Positions 15,667 to 24,270 of a stretch of DNA of 39,811 nucleotides are shown in pieces (position 1 is the first letter of the stretch; every line of letters begins with the position of its first letter). The DNA comes from Candidatus Dactylopiibacterium sp. (GTDB taxonomy: Bacteria > Pseudomonadota > Gammaproteobacteria > Burkholderiales > Rhodocyclaceae). The stretch lies in assembly GCA_031119555.1 (NCBI GenBank), contig JAVHXQ010000035.1:1-39811 (forward strand), written 5' to 3'. Under the pieces are notes generated by a model. It made no database searches, had not been told where the DNA came from, and saw nothing but the letters and a program-made list of their open reading frames with translations. Both the position numbers and the translations under genes were made by a program.

Positions 15667-16630
15667 GAATTCCGATTCTCCAGATAGCGCGCTGAGCGCC
15701 GTTTTCCTGATGGGCCCGACCGCCAGCGGCAAGACCGCCGCCACGCTGGCGCTGGCCCGCGACCTGCCGATCGAAGTCGTCAGCGTCGATTCCGCGCTCG
15801 TCTATCGCGACATGGATATCGGCACGGCCAAGCCCGACGCGGCCGAGCGCGCGGCCTGCCCGCATCATCTCATCGACGTCGTGAGCCCGGAAGAAAGCTA
15901 CTCGGCGGCCCGCTTCCATGACGACGCGCTGCGGCTCATCGCCGCGATCCAGGCGCGCGGCCACATCCCCCTGCTGGTCGGCGGCACCATGCTCTATTTC
16001 AAGGCGCTCGTCGAAGGCCTGTCCGACCTGCCGCAGGCCGACGCGGCCCTGCGCCGCGAGATCGAGGCCCGCGCGCACCACGAAGGCTGGCCCGCCCTGC
16101 ACGCGGAACTCGCCGCGCTGGACGCCGATGCCGCCGCACGCCTCAACCCGAACGATGCCCAGCGCATCCAGCGCGCGCTGGAAGTGGTGCGTCTGACGGG
16201 GCGTCCGCTGGCCGAGAGCTACGCCCGCCGCGCCGCTGCACGCCCGCCGCTGCGCCTCCTGCCGCTGGCGTTGCAGCCGGCATCGCGCGCCAGCCTGCAT
16301 GCGCGCATCGAGACGCGCTTCGACGCCATGCTCGCCGCGGGTTTCGCCGATGAAGTGCGGGGCCTGCGCGCGCGTTACACGCTCACGCCCGACCTCGCCT
16401 CGATGCGTTGCGTGGGGTATCGCCAGATGTGGGATTTTCTCGATGGCCGCAGCGATTTCGCCCAGATGCGCGAGCGCGGCATCGCCGCCACGCGGCAGCT
16501 CGCCAAGCGCCAGATCACCTGGTTGCGGCAGTTCAGTGCGAACTGGCCCGGCTATCGCGAGTTCGACAGTCTCGAACCCGCGCACGTGGGCCAGGTACTC
16601 ACGGCCGTGCGGCGCTGGGTGCTCGCCTAG
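15665..16630 (+). CDS. miaA: tRNA dimethylallyltransferase
   Basis: A 321-residue enzyme that adds the dimethylallyl group to A37 of UNN-decoding tRNAs. The P-loop GPTASGKT is at 17-24, followed by [19 protein letters not shown] (DSxQ-like site with Ala at the Gln position), [29 protein letters not shown] near 105 and [13 protein letters not shown] near 245. Length agrees with the family. ATG 15665 overlaps the divergent TraB/GumN gene start by 2 nt, so its promoter must lie inside that gene; a TACACT box at 15521-15526 is a candidate. The 3' end overlaps the convergent membrane-protein gene by 4 nt. Confidence 0.97.
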   Translation: MNSDSPDSALSAVFLMGPTASGKTAATLALARDLPIEVVSVDSALVYRDMDIGTAKPDAAERAACPHHLIDVVSPEESYSAARFHDDALRLIAAIQARGHIPLLVGGTMLYFKALVEGLSDLPQADAALRREIEARAHHEGWPALHAELAALDADAAARLNPNDAQRIQRALEVVRLTGRPLAESYARRAAARPPLRLLPLALQPASRASLHARIETRFDAMLAAGFADEVRGLRARYTLTPDLASMRCVGYRQMWDFLDGRSDFAQMRERGIAATRQLAKRQITWLRQFSANWPGYREFDSLEPAHVGQVLTAVRRWVLA

Positions 16631-17550
16631 GCGGCGATCCGGCTCACGCTGAGCACGAAGAGCAGCAGCACGCTCAGCACCAGCGTGCGCCGCACCAGCC
16701 CCACGAAACTCTGCAGGTACTCGACCTCGGCTTCGTCGCCGGTGCCCAGCTCCGGCCGATCGACGATCTCGCCGTAAACCTGGATGGGCTGGCCGATGCG
16801 CACGCCCAGCGCGCCCGCGCCGGAAGCGAGCAGGATGCCTTCGTTGCGGTCGTGCCATTCGGGGGCCTGCGTGCGCCAGCAGTACACGGCATCCTCGAAA
16901 TCGCCGACGATGGAGAACGCCATCGCGGTCACGCGCGCGGGCAGCCATTCGATCACCGCGAAGGCCCGGCGCGCGAACTCGCCGAACTCGCCGATCTCGG
17001 CATCCGCGCGACGCCCCCAGGTACGTGCGTAATAGTCGGCCATGCGGTAGAGCACCGCGCCGCTCGGCCCGGGCAGCAGCACGAAGCACACGATGATGGC
17101 GAACACCTGGCGATGCGCGCCCACGATGCCCTGCTCCAGGGCCAGGCGCACGATCTCGCCGCTGCTGCTCTGATCGTGCAGCTGGCCGCGCCACTCGCCG
17201 ATCAGACGTCGCGCGTTGGCGAGATCCTGCGCGCGCAGCGCGGCATGGATGCGCGTGAAGAAATGGCTGGTGTGGCGGAATCCCATCGTGAAGTAGAGCA
17301 CCACGATGTTGAACAGCAGCGCGGCCAGCGGGTGGACGGCGTACAGCACGAAGTGCAGCACGGCGGACAGCAGCACCGGCGGCAGCACCATGAGGCACCA
17401 GGCGGCGGTGCCGTGGCGGGCCTGGCCGTCATTGAAGCGCGATTCGAAGAACTGGCCCAGCGAGGCAAGCAGGGGATACAGATAACGCGCGGCGTTGAGC
17501 GGCCGGAACTGCTCCAGGACAAGGGTCAGAACGAGTGCGAGCAGGGTCAT
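16627..17550 (-). CDS. CobD/CbiB-family integral membrane protein
   Basis: A 307-residue membrane protein of the CobD/CbiB/AmpE-like family common in Betaproteobacteria. Hydrophobic segments are at the N-terminus ([14 protein letters not shown]), about 50-90, about 145-165 ([19 protein letters not shown]) and the C-terminus ([18 protein letters not shown]). The [11 protein letters not shown] and [25 protein letters not shown] region resembles the CbiB core. True CbiB makes adenosylcobinamide phosphate, but no cobalamin genes are nearby, so a different, unknown role is likely. It lies 94 nt downstream of the NUDIX gene on the same strand and probably shares its transcript. Confidence 0.85.
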   Translation of the reverse strand: MTLLALVLTLVLEQFRPLNAARYLYPLLASLGQFFESRFNDGQARHGTAAWCLMVLPPVLLSAVLHFVLYAVHPLAALLFNIVVLYFTMGFRHTSHFFTRIHAALRAQDLANARRLIGEWRGQLHDQSSSGEIVRLALEQGIVGAHRQVFAIIVCFVLLPGPSGAVLYRMADYYARTWGRRADAEIGEFGEFARRAFAVIEWLPARVTAMAFSIVGDFEDAVYCWRTQAPEWHDRNEGILLASGAGALGVRIGQPIQVYGEIVDRPELGTGDEAEVEYLQSFVGLVRRTLVLSVLLLFVLSVSRIAA

Positions 17551-17644
17551 CAGGGATGGATGCTAAGAGCAGACGCTGGAAGTGATTCAGGCGGCGAAGA
17601 TAGCACAAGCATTCGCCCGGACGCTCGCGTGTGTGGTGCATTGC

Positions 17645-18259
17645 TCACAGGGCGGGGGCCGTCGGTCTTTCGTGCAGGAAGGCCGCGAGCATGGCAAGAA
17701 TGCCGGCCGTGGCACCCCAGATGAAACGCCCTTGCCAGGGGATCGCCTGCACGATGCGCTCGCCTCCCTGCCACGCGATGCGGTGAGACTGGTAATTGCC
17801 GGCATCGAGCAGAAAAGCCAGCGGCACCTCGAAGATCTCCGCCACCTCGAAAGGGTCCGGCACGTAGGCGGCGTCGCCGCGCAGCAGGCCGGCCAGCGGC
17901 GTGATGCAGAAGCCACTGGGCGTGGAGAACTCGGGCAGGCTGCCAAGGACCTCCACGGCGTCCGGCGGCACGCCGATCTCTTCGTGCGTCTCGCGCAAGG
18001 CCGCGTGCATCACCGAAGGGTCGCCGGGCTCCACGCGTCCGCCGGGAAAGCTGATCTGGCCCGGGTGATGATGCAGATGGTCGGTGCGGCGCGTGAGCAC
18101 GATCTGCATGCCGGTGGCGCGCATCACGAAGGGGATCAGCACGCCGGCACCGACCTGGCCGGCATGACGGGGCCATTCGGGTTGCCAGGAAAAGCCCGCG
18201 AGGGCGCGGAACCGCGCGCGCAGCAAAACGGCGTCGAAGGCGCGGCAGCGGTCGTCCAT
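17645..18259 (-). CDS. NUDIX hydrolase, coenzyme A pyrophosphatase type
   Basis: A 204-residue NUDIX enzyme of the NudL/YeaB-Nudt7 group, which cleaves CoA to phosphopantetheine and 3',5'-ADP. The CoA-type pre-motif LTRRTDHLHHHPGQISFPGG (residues about 54-73) is directly followed by the NUDIX box, with its G, E, REx2EExGV residues in place (ALRETHEEIGV). A Pro-rich EFSTPSGFCITP segment near 109 is also typical. It starts 7 nt after the retropepsin gene and is followed by the CobD/CbiB-like gene, forming a three-gene transcription unit. Confidence 0.93.
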   Translation of the reverse strand: MDDRCRAFDAVLLRARFRALAGFSWQPEWPRHAGQVGAGVLIPFVMRATGMQIVLTRRTDHLHHHPGQISFPGGRVEPGDPSVMHAALRETHEEIGVPPDAVEVLGSLPEFSTPSGFCITPLAGLLRGDAAYVPDPFEVAEIFEVPLAFLLDAGNYQSHRIAWQGGERIVQAIPWQGRFIWGATAGILAMLAAFLHERPTAPAL

Positions 18260-18266
18260 CGTCCGG

Positions 18267-18926
18267 TCAGTAGCGCTGGCGCAGCAGCATCGTGCTGCCG
18301 TCGCGCCGCATGTCCATGCGGTTGAGGAAGCTCATCCCCAGCAGCACATGGGGCATCTCGGCCTGCACGACGAGCCCGTCCACGTCGTGCAGGGTGATGC
18401 CGCCCAGCGTGACGCGGTTGATGCGCACGCGCCAGACCGGCACCGTGCCGTTGGCGGTCGAAGCCATGCTGCGCTGGCCGCGCAGGTAGTCGATGCCTAC
18501 CGCCTGCGCCGTCGCCGGGCCCATCGCCACGGCGGTCGCGCCGGTGTCGACGAGGAAGCGCACCGCCCTGCCGTTCAGGCTGCCGGCCGCCTCGAAATGC
18601 CCGCGCGAATCGGCAACGAGACTGACCTGCTGCATGCCGCCGTCCGTCGCCCCCACGCTGACCGGGGAATCGCCCAGGCGCAGGCTAAGCCGGCGCGAGC
18701 CGATCTCCACCTCGGCCGTATCGCGCCCCACGCTCACCACGCGGACCTCGCCGGCGCGCTGGCCGGGGCCCAGGGTGCGCGGCGCGCCGCCGTCGATCAC
18801 GAGCAGCGCCTTGTTGCCCAGCACGCCCGCGAGCGCGACTTCCTGTGCGATGGCACCCACGCCGCATGACGATAGAATCATCGCCAGCAGGCCGCGCCGC
18901 AGCCACCGATTACCGTTCCGCGTCAT
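18267..18926 (-). CDS. Retropepsin-like aspartic protease, periplasmic (clan AA, TIGR02281-like)
   Basis: A 219-residue secreted protease candidate. A Sec signal (RRGLLAMILSSCGVGAIAQ, about 10-28) precedes an N-terminal beta-rich domain, then the single-motif aspartyl protease domain with active-site FLVDTGATAVAMG (D127) and the later HVLLGMSFLNRMD segment. Such proteins act as dimers, each giving one Asp. The start MTRNGNRW at 18926 has an AGGAAG ribosome site; the long upstream frame overlaps the divergent amidotransferase and is not real. Only 15 nt separate the two start codons. A Cys in the signal region (residue 21) might allow a lipoprotein, but the lipobox is poor. Confidence 0.88.
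   Translation of the reverse strand: MTRNGNRWLRRGLLAMILSSCGVGAIAQEVALAGVLGNKALLVIDGGAPRTLGPGQRAGEVRVVSVGRDTAEVEIGSRRLSLRLGDSPVSVGATDGGMQQVSLVADSRGHFEAAGSLNGRAVRFLVDTGATAVAMGPATAQAVGIDYLRGQRSMASTANGTVPVWRVRINRVTLGGITLHDVDGLVVQAEMPHVLLGMSFLNRMDMRRDGSTMLLRQRY
18873..18878 (+). promoter_or_regulatory. Candidate -10 box for the glutamine amidotransferase gene
   Basis: TAGAAT in GATAGAATCATCG, 63 nt upstream of ATG 18942, inside the signal-peptide codons of the divergent protease gene. No strong -35 seen. Confidence 0.4.
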
Positions 18927-18941
18927 AGAAGCGTCTTCCTC

Positions 18942-19667
18942 ATGAAACCGATCGTCGTCTTTCAGCACAGCGCCCTCGTCGGTCCGGGCCATTTTGCCAG
19001 CTTCCTCGAGGCACGCAAGCTCGCCTGGCGGCTGGTTCGCATCGATCTGGGCGAGCCCGTTCCCGCCGCCGCCGAGCCCTTCTCGGGGCTGTGCTTTCTC
19101 GGTGGCGAGATGAGCGTCAACGACGACCTGCCCTGGATCGCGCACGAGCTCGAACTGATCCGCGATGCGATGGCGCGCGACGTGCCCGTCATCGGACATT
19201 GCCTGGGGGGCCAGCTCATGGCCCGCGCGCTGGGCGCCCGCGTGAGCCGCAACGCGGTGCGCGAGATCGGCTGGGGCCGCCTCGAGGCCGCGACCTCGGC
19301 TGGCGCGCGTGAATGGCTGGGCGATGTCGGGTCATTCGAGGGCTTTCACTGGCACCGCGAGACCTTTGCGCTGCCCGCCCATGCCGAGCCGCTGCTCTCG
19401 AGCGCCTTCTGCGCCAACCAGGCCTTCGCGATCGGACCGCACCTGGGCATGCAATGTCATGTCGAAATGACCGCGCCCCTGATCGAAAGCTGGGTCGCGC
19501 ACTGGCCCCACGACCTCGCGCACGGCGGCGAAGCAGCCTCGGTGCAGGGCCGGGAAGCCGTGCTGGATGCGCTCGATGCGCGCCTTGCCGCGATGCATGC
19601 GGTCAGCGAACGCCTCTACGCGCGCTGGCTCGCGCACGTGCTGGCCCGCGTGCAGAGGCCTGCATAA
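18942..19667 (+). CDS. Class I glutamine amidotransferase-like protein
   Basis: A 241-residue stand-alone GATase1 domain, GMP-synthase-like subgroup. The nucleophile is in GHCLGGQLMARALG (C87); the second and third catalytic residues are H173 and E175 in GMQCHVEMT. The FLGGEMSVNDD segment near 53 is typical of the subgroup that includes gamma-glutamyl hydrolases of polyamine and heterocycle catabolism. No partner synthase is adjacent, so the substrate is unknown. It is divergent from the protease by 15 nt and followed after 40 nt by the OmpA-domain gene. Confidence 0.88.
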   Translation: MKPIVVFQHSALVGPGHFASFLEARKLAWRLVRIDLGEPVPAAAEPFSGLCFLGGEMSVNDDLPWIAHELELIRDAMARDVPVIGHCLGGQLMARALGARVSRNAVREIGWGRLEAATSAGAREWLGDVGSFEGFHWHRETFALPAHAEPLLSSAFCANQAFAIGPHLGMQCHVEMTAPLIESWVAHWPHDLAHGGEAASVQGREAVLDALDARLAAMHAVSERLYARWLAHVLARVQRPA

Positions 19668-19707
19668 GCGCGTATCCTTGCGCCAGCCAAAATTCCCCGG
19701 AGCCCCC

Positions 19708-20175
19708 ATGCAGGACGATGATGACATCGAGCTGAAAGTCGTGGCCGTACTCATGAGCGCCCTGATCCTGGCCTGCGTGCTGGGGGTGGTGAGTTATGGC
19801 GTGATCGCGCTGAATACGCGCAGTCAGCCGGTTTTCGTCGATGGGCAGATGGTTCCGGTGGGCGACGCCCTGGCCGCGATCTACTTCGAAACCGGCAGCG
19901 CGAAGGTGCCGGGAGAAGCCGGTGGCGCCATCCAGACCGTCAAGGAAGACGCCGCCGAGGCGCCGCGCAAGACGGTGCTCATTTCAGGTTTTCACGATCC
20001 TTCCGGCGACCCCGGGCGCAACATCGAACTGGCCCGTGCGCGCGCCGAAGCCGTGCGCGATGCGCTCATCCGCGCCGGCGTTCCCGAAGACCGCATCGTG
20101 CTGCGCAAGCCCGAAGTGATCCCCGGCACCGAGGATCTGCAGGAAGCCCGCCGCGTCGATATCCGCCTGCAGTAA
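19708..20175 (+). CDS. OmpA-domain protein with an N-terminal membrane anchor
   Basis: A 155-residue envelope protein. An acidic N-terminus (MQDDDDIELK) is followed by one transmembrane helix at about 11-35. The periplasmic OmpA-like domain starts around AIYFETGSAKVP; HDPSGDPGRNIELARARAEAVRDAL matches the family's peptidoglycan-binding helix (D/N and R contacts), and the domain ends EARRVDIRLQ. It probably tethers the inner membrane to peptidoglycan. The start at 19708 is preceded by CCGGAGCC; the longer frame lies inside the preceding gene. It is convergent with rnhA, 30 nt apart. Confidence 0.9.
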   Translation: MQDDDDIELKVVAVLMSALILACVLGVVSYGVIALNTRSQPVFVDGQMVPVGDALAAIYFETGSAKVPGEAGGAIQTVKEDAAEAPRKTVLISGFHDPSGDPGRNIELARARAEAVRDALIRAGVPEDRIVLRKPEVIPGTEDLQEARRVDIRLQ

Positions 20176-20205
20176 CGGCGCGGCGCGCAACCCGGGCCCC
20201 GCGCC

Positions 20206-20667
20206 TCAGGGCGTCTCGACGATCTGACCCTGCCGGCGCGCGGCGTCGGTTCCCTGGCGCGCCAGAACGTCACACCGCTCGTTCTCCACATGCCCGGCAT
20301 GGCCGCGCACCCACACCCATTCGATCTCGTGCGCGCCCGCGAGCAGGTCGAGGCGTCGCCACAGATCCTCGTTCTTCACCGGTTCCTTGCCGGCGGTCTT
20401 CCAGCCACGGCGCTTCCAGCCGTGAATCCACTCGGTCATACCCTTCTGCACATACTGCGAGTCGGTGTGGATGCGTGCATGCACCGGGCGTTTGAGCGCC
20501 TCGAGCGCGCGGATCACCGCGAGCATTTCCATGCGGTTGTTGGTGGTCGCGGGGTCGCCGCCCCAGAGTTCCTTTTCGGCGCTGCCCGCCCGCAGGATCG
20601 CGCCCCAGCCTCCCGGCCCGGGGTTTCCCGAGCAGGCGCCATCCGTAAAAATCTCGATCTGTTCCAT
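20206..20667 (-). CDS. rnhA: Ribonuclease HI
   Basis: A 153-residue endoribonuclease that degrades RNA in RNA-DNA hybrids. All four catalytic carboxylates are present: D9 ([17 protein letters not shown]), E47 ([10 protein letters not shown]), D69 ([10 protein letters not shown]) and D133 (ERCDVLA). The flexible-loop H123 ([10 protein letters not shown]) and the basic handle ([23 protein letters not shown]) are intact. Length matches E. coli RNase HI (155). It lies 48 nt downstream of the methyltransferase gene on the same strand, the usual order in Betaproteobacteria. Confidence 0.98.
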   Translation of the reverse strand: MEQIEIFTDGACSGNPGPGGWGAILRAGSAEKELWGGDPATTNNRMEMLAVIRALEALKRPVHARIHTDSQYVQKGMTEWIHGWKRRGWKTAGKEPVKNEDLWRRLDLLAGAHEIEWVWVRGHAGHVENERCDVLARQGTDAARRQGQIVETP

Positions 20668-20715
20668 CTGTGTCCTGTTGCGTGCACGCGGCCGGCGGCC
20701 GCATGTCGGGTGAAT

Positions 20716-21447
20716 TCATCTGCCGTGCCGGTGAGCGGCCGGCACCATCGCTTTTCTGCGCGCGCGCTGCTCGCGCCAGGCCGGCATCAGCATGAGGCGC
20801 ATGCCCGGCAGCCGGCGCACCGCGTGCAACATGTAGACCGCGCCGCCGAAGGGCCAGCAATGCGCGCCCGCCACCTCCATGAAGGACCAGCGGCGCAGCC
20901 ACTCCTCGCTGGCCACGGGCGGCGCGAAGCAGCCCGAGGTGACCCCGCGGTGCTCGAAACCGAGCAGGCTGAGCCAGTCCTTGAGGCGCGGCACGCCAAG
21001 GTATTGACCCGTCCAGGGCAGGACGCCCATGTGCCCCGCCAGCGAACGGCGCAGCCCCCACAGGCTGACCGGGTTGAAGCCCGTGATCAGCACGTGCCCC
21101 TCCGGCAGCAGCACGCGCTCGACTTCGCGCAGCACCTGATGCGGATGCGAGACGAACTCCAGCACGTGCGGCAGCACGACCAGATCGAGGCTCTGCGACG
21201 CGAAGGGAAGCTCCTCGGCCTCGGCCAGCAGATCCGCGGTGAGCAGGGCCGTGTCGCGGCGGTCGGTGCAGCGCAGGCGCAGCGCCATGCGGTTGGCGCG
21301 CAGGAAGTCGTGGCCGCACAGCCCGATCTGCGCGGCGTTGAAGCCGAAGATATCGGCCACGCGCTCATCGAAGCGGGCATGTTCCCACGCCAGCAGATAG
21401 CGCCCGCGCGGGCTTTCGAACCACTCTCCCAGACAGCTATGCGACAT
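20716..21447 (-). CDS. SAM-dependent methyltransferase-like protein (Methyltransf_11 type)
   Basis: A 243-residue cytoplasmic protein conserved between gloB and rnhA in Betaproteobacteria. The N-terminus SHSCLGEWFESPRGRYLLAWEH is typical of this group. A methyltransferase core is seen as LDLVVLPHVLEFVSHPHQVLREVERVLLPEGHVLITGFNP (in two pieces near 100-135). A clear glycine-rich SAM motif I is not visible in the first 70 residues, so the fold is recognisable but activity is uncertain. The C-terminus is Arg-rich. I chose ATG 21447; the longer frame would run into the divergent gloB. Function unknown. Confidence 0.83.
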   Translation of the reverse strand: MSHSCLGEWFESPRGRYLLAWEHARFDERVADIFGFNAAQIGLCGHDFLRANRMALRLRCTDRRDTALLTADLLAEAEELPFASQSLDLVVLPHVLEFVSHPHQVLREVERVLLPEGHVLITGFNPVSLWGLRRSLAGHMGVLPWTGQYLGVPRLKDWLSLLGFEHRGVTSGCFAPPVASEEWLRRWSFMEVAGAHCWPFGGAVYMLHAVRRLPGMRLMLMPAWREQRARRKAMVPAAHRHGR

Positions 21448-21459
21448 CGGAAAGCACCG

Positions 21460-21465
21460 TAGAAT
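21460..21465 (+). promoter_or_regulatory. Candidate -10 box of gloB, implying a nearly leaderless transcript
   Basis: TAGAAT ends 7 nt before the gloB ATG (21473). If used, transcription would start at or next to the start codon. No -35 of quality at 16-18 nt. Confidence 0.35.
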
Positions 21466-21472
21466 CGAGGCC

Positions 21473-22246
21473 ATGGAAAACGAAGCCCGAATTGTTCCCG
21501 TTTCCGCCCTGCGGGACAACTACATCTGGACGCTGAGCCAGGCAGGCCGCTGCATCGTCGTGGACCCCGGCGAGGCCGCCCCCGTGGAAGACTTCCTCGC
21601 CCGCGAGAAACTGCACCTCGCGGCGATCCTGCTCACCCACCGGCACTCGGACCACCAGGGCGGCGTGGCGGCCCTGTGCGCGCGCCACGACGTGCCCGTG
21701 CTGGGGCCGTCCAGCGCGCAGATGCCCTGCGTGAGCCGCACGGTCTCCGATCGTGACAGCGTGCGCTTCGAGGGGTTCGCGCGGGCCTTCGAGGTCATCG
21801 CCACGCCGGGTCACACCGAAGAACACATTTCCTGGCTGCATGCGGGCCACCTGTTCTGTGGCGACACGCTGTTCGCCGCGGGCTGCGGACGCCTGCTCGG
21901 CGGCACGGCGGCGCAGCTGCATGCCTCGTTGCAGCGGCTCGCGGCGCTGCCGGACGACACCCGCATCTGCTGCGCGCATGAGTACACGCTATCCAACCTG
22001 CGGTTTGCCCAGGTGGTGGAACCCGGCAACGCCGCCATCACGGCCCGCGCGGCGCGCTGTGCGCGGCAACGCGAGAACCATGAGCCCACCCTGCCCTGCA
22101 CGCTGGCGGAAGAGCGCGAGACGAATCCCTTCCTGCGCTGCCACGAACCCGCCGTGCAAGCTGCCGCGCGGCAGCATGACGCGCGCACGGCGACCGATGC
22201 GCCGGGGGTTTTCGCTGCCCTGCGGGCGTGGAAGGATGGCTTCTGA
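21473..22246 (+). CDS. gloB: Hydroxyacylglutathione hydrolase (glyoxalase II)
   Basis: A 257-residue metallo-beta-lactamase-fold enzyme that hydrolyses S-lactoylglutathione to lactate and glutathione, completing methylglyoxal detoxification. The binuclear metal motif THRHSDHQGG gives H56, H58, D60 and H61. The later ligands are in TPGHTEEH, CGDTLF and CAHEYTLSNLRFA. The C-terminal helical domain with ERETNPFLRC is the glyoxalase II substrate domain. The start MENEARIVPVSALRDNYIW is family-like. Only 25 nt separate it from the divergent methyltransferase, and a -10-like TAGAAT sits just before the ATG. Confidence 0.97.
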   Translation: MENEARIVPVSALRDNYIWTLSQAGRCIVVDPGEAAPVEDFLAREKLHLAAILLTHRHSDHQGGVAALCARHDVPVLGPSSAQMPCVSRTVSDRDSVRFEGFARAFEVIATPGHTEEHISWLHAGHLFCGDTLFAAGCGRLLGGTAAQLHASLQRLAALPDDTRICCAHEYTLSNLRFAQVVEPGNAAITARAARCARQRENHEPTLPCTLAEERETNPFLRCHEPAVQAAARQHDARTATDAPGVFAALRAWKDGF

Positions 22247-22271
22247 AATCGGCGGGCGCTCGAAGGCCGGG

Positions 22272-23222
22272 TCAGACCGTCAGCCCCGCGCTCAGCAGCA
22301 CGCAGTCGCGCCCACCCTGCTTGGCAAGATAGAGCGCGCGGTCCGCCGCGGCCACCAGGGCCAGCGCGTCGCCCATCGCCTCGCGCGGCGCCGTGCAGGC
22401 GACGCCGATGCTGAGCGTCACGCGGCCATTTTCGGCGCCGGCGTGGGCGAGCGAGAGTTCGGCGAGACGCCGCCGGATGTCCTGTGCCACCAGCGCCGCC
22501 CCTTCCTCGGTGGTTTCGGGAAGGATCATCGCGAATTCCTCGCCGCCGTAGCGGGCGGCGAGATCGGCCGGGCGGCGCCCCGCCGATGCCAGCACGGCGC
22601 CGAGCCGGCGCAGGCACTCGTCGCCGGCCAGGTGGCCGTAGAGATCGTTGTAAGGCTTGAACTGATCGACGTCCATCATCAGCAGCGCGAGCGACTGCCC
22701 CGAGCGGACCGCGCGCGCCCACTCGCGACTGAGTGCATCGTCGAAGCGGCGGCGATTGGCGAGGCCCGTGAGGCCATCCTCGGTGGACATGCGCAGCAGC
22801 TCGCGATTGGCCTCGGCGAGGCGGCGCGAGAGCACGACCAGCGAGTAGCGCATCTGCGTCATGCGCTGCATGGAACGCACCTTGGCATGCAGCACGACCT
22901 CGGCCACGGGCTTGACGAGGAAATCGTCGCATCCGGCGGCAATGCCGCGCTCCAGGCGCTCTTCGTCCAGCGTGGCGGTGAGCAGGATGATGGGCGCCCA
23001 TTCGCCCTCGCCTTCCAGCGCGCGCAACGAGCGGGCAAGCTCGAAGGCATCCTGCCCGGCGAGCACGGCATCGATGAAGACGAGATCGGGGCGGTCCTCG
23101 CTGAAGAGCGCAAGGCCTTGCGCCGCGTCGCGTGCCACGCGGGCGTCAAGGCCCAATCGCTGCAGTTGCTGGCACAACAGCAGCGAGGTTGTCAGCGAAT
23201 CGTCGATTACCAGTGCCTTCAT
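22272..23222 (-). CDS. REC-GGDEF response regulator, diguanylate cyclase
   Basis: A 316-residue PleD/WspR-type protein. The N-terminal receiver domain (about 1-125) has D7/D8 for Mg2+, phospho-acceptor D51 (LVFIDAVLAG) and the switch Lys in DFLVKP. A helical linker of about 30 residues joins it to the GGDEF domain, which begins STEDGLTGLANRRRFD. The active site is GGEEF (ARYGGEEFAMILP), and a feedback I-site RxxD lies five residues before it (RPADLAARY). It should make c-di-GMP when phosphorylated. ATG 23222 was chosen by homology. No partner histidine kinase is nearby. It lies 127 nt downstream of arginase. Confidence 0.94.
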   Translation of the reverse strand: MKALVIDDSLTTSLLLCQQLQRLGLDARVARDAAQGLALFSEDRPDLVFIDAVLAGQDAFELARSLRALEGEGEWAPIILLTATLDEERLERGIAAGCDDFLVKPVAEVVLHAKVRSMQRMTQMRYSLVVLSRRLAEANRELLRMSTEDGLTGLANRRRFDDALSREWARAVRSGQSLALLMMDVDQFKPYNDLYGHLAGDECLRRLGAVLASAGRRPADLAARYGGEEFAMILPETTEEGAALVAQDIRRRLAELSLAHAGAENGRVTLSIGVACTAPREAMGDALALVAAADRALYLAKQGGRDCVLLSAGLTV

Positions 23223-23349
23223 GGAGTCCTGGAAACGGCGCGCGGGAACGGAGGGTGGCCTGCAAGACCGGGGACCGGCGCCGCGCACGGCACGATCCTG
23301 CCCCAAGGGCCACATGATACCCGCATGGCGTGGGAAGCGTGCGGCCGGA

Positions 23350-24270
23350 TCAGGCCTCGCGGCGCATCAGCGTGGATTTTCCGAACAGGCTCTCGATGAG
23401 GTCGACGGCGAGTTCCGCCGTCTTGTTGCGCACGTCCAGCGCGGGGTTGAGCTCGACGACGTCCAGCGACGCAAGGCGCCCCGTGTCGGCGATCATCTCC
23501 ATGCACAGCTGCGCTTCGCGGTAGGTCGGCCCGCCGGGCACGAGCGTGCCGACGCCCGGGGCGATCTCGGGGTCGAGGAAGTCCACGTCGAAGCTCACGT
23601 GCAGGTGGGTATCCTCGTCCAGCCCGAGCAGGGCCTGCTCCATCGTGTGGCGCATGCCGTTCTCGTCGATGAAGCGCATGTCGAACACGTCGAGGCCGAC
23701 TTCATGGACGAGGCGCTTCTCGCCCTGGTCGACCGAGCGGATGCCGATCTGGTAGATGCTCCACGGATCGAGCGCGGGCACCTGGTCGGACATGCTGGTG
23801 AGCGGATCGGGGCCATGGCCGCAGAGGCACGCGACCGGCATGCCATGGATGTTGCCGCTGGGGGTGATGACCGACGTATTGAAATCGGCATGGGCATCCA
23901 GCCAGAGCACGCGCAGCTTCTTGCCCACGCGGCGGCAGTGGCGCGCCACCGCGCTGATCGAGCCGATCGCGAGGCTGTGGTCGCCGCCCAGCAGGATGGG
24001 CATCTTGTCGTCGAGGAAGATCTGGTTGATCGCATCGTGCAGGGCACGGTTCCAGGCGATCACTTCCTCGAGATGGCGATAGCCATAGACCGGAGGCAGG
24101 CAGGGGTTGGTGGGGCCGGCGAGATTGCCGCGGTCCTCGACCACCAGGCCGTGGCTTTCGAGCGTGGACTTGATGCCCGCCACCCGCAGCGCTTCGGGCC
24201 CCATCGAGGCGCCGCGCGCGCCGGCGCCGATGTCGGTGGGTGCGCCGATGAGCGCGATCTGCTGATTCAT
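23350..24270 (-). CDS. rocF: Arginase
   Basis: A 306-residue ureohydrolase converting arginine to ornithine and urea. The manganese ligands are in GGDHSLAIGS (H98), DAHADFN (D125, H127, D129) and SFDVDFLDP. The opening ALIGAPTDIGAGARGASMGP and TSVITPSGNIHGMP are arginase marks rather than agmatinase. The length is the usual 300 residues. The start codon overlaps the stop of the ThrE-like exporter gene by 4 nt (ATGA), so the two are translationally coupled, suggesting linked roles in amino-acid handling. The diguanylate cyclase gene lies downstream. Confidence 0.96.
   Translation of the reverse strand: MNQQIALIGAPTDIGAGARGASMGPEALRVAGIKSTLESHGLVVEDRGNLAGPTNPCLPPVYGYRHLEEVIAWNRALHDAINQIFLDDKMPILLGGDHSLAIGSISAVARHCRRVGKKLRVLWLDAHADFNTSVITPSGNIHGMPVACLCGHGPDPLTSMSDQVPALDPWSIYQIGIRSVDQGEKRLVHEVGLDVFDMRFIDENGMRHTMEQALLGLDEDTHLHVSFDVDFLDPEIAPGVGTLVPGGPTYREAQLCMEMIADTGRLASLDVVELNPALDVRNKTAELAVDLIESLFGKSTLMRREA

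Noticed and set aside
15272..17398. 708-codon minus-strand open frame
   Set aside because: Lies antisense or out of frame to miaA, the TraB/GumN gene and the CobD/CbiB-like gene; Arg/Ala/Gly-rich with no domain. An artefact of high GC.
16627..17550. Cobalamin biosynthesis role (CbiB) for the membrane protein
   Set aside because: No other cobalamin genes in the window, and betaproteobacterial members of this family usually sit outside cobalamin operons.
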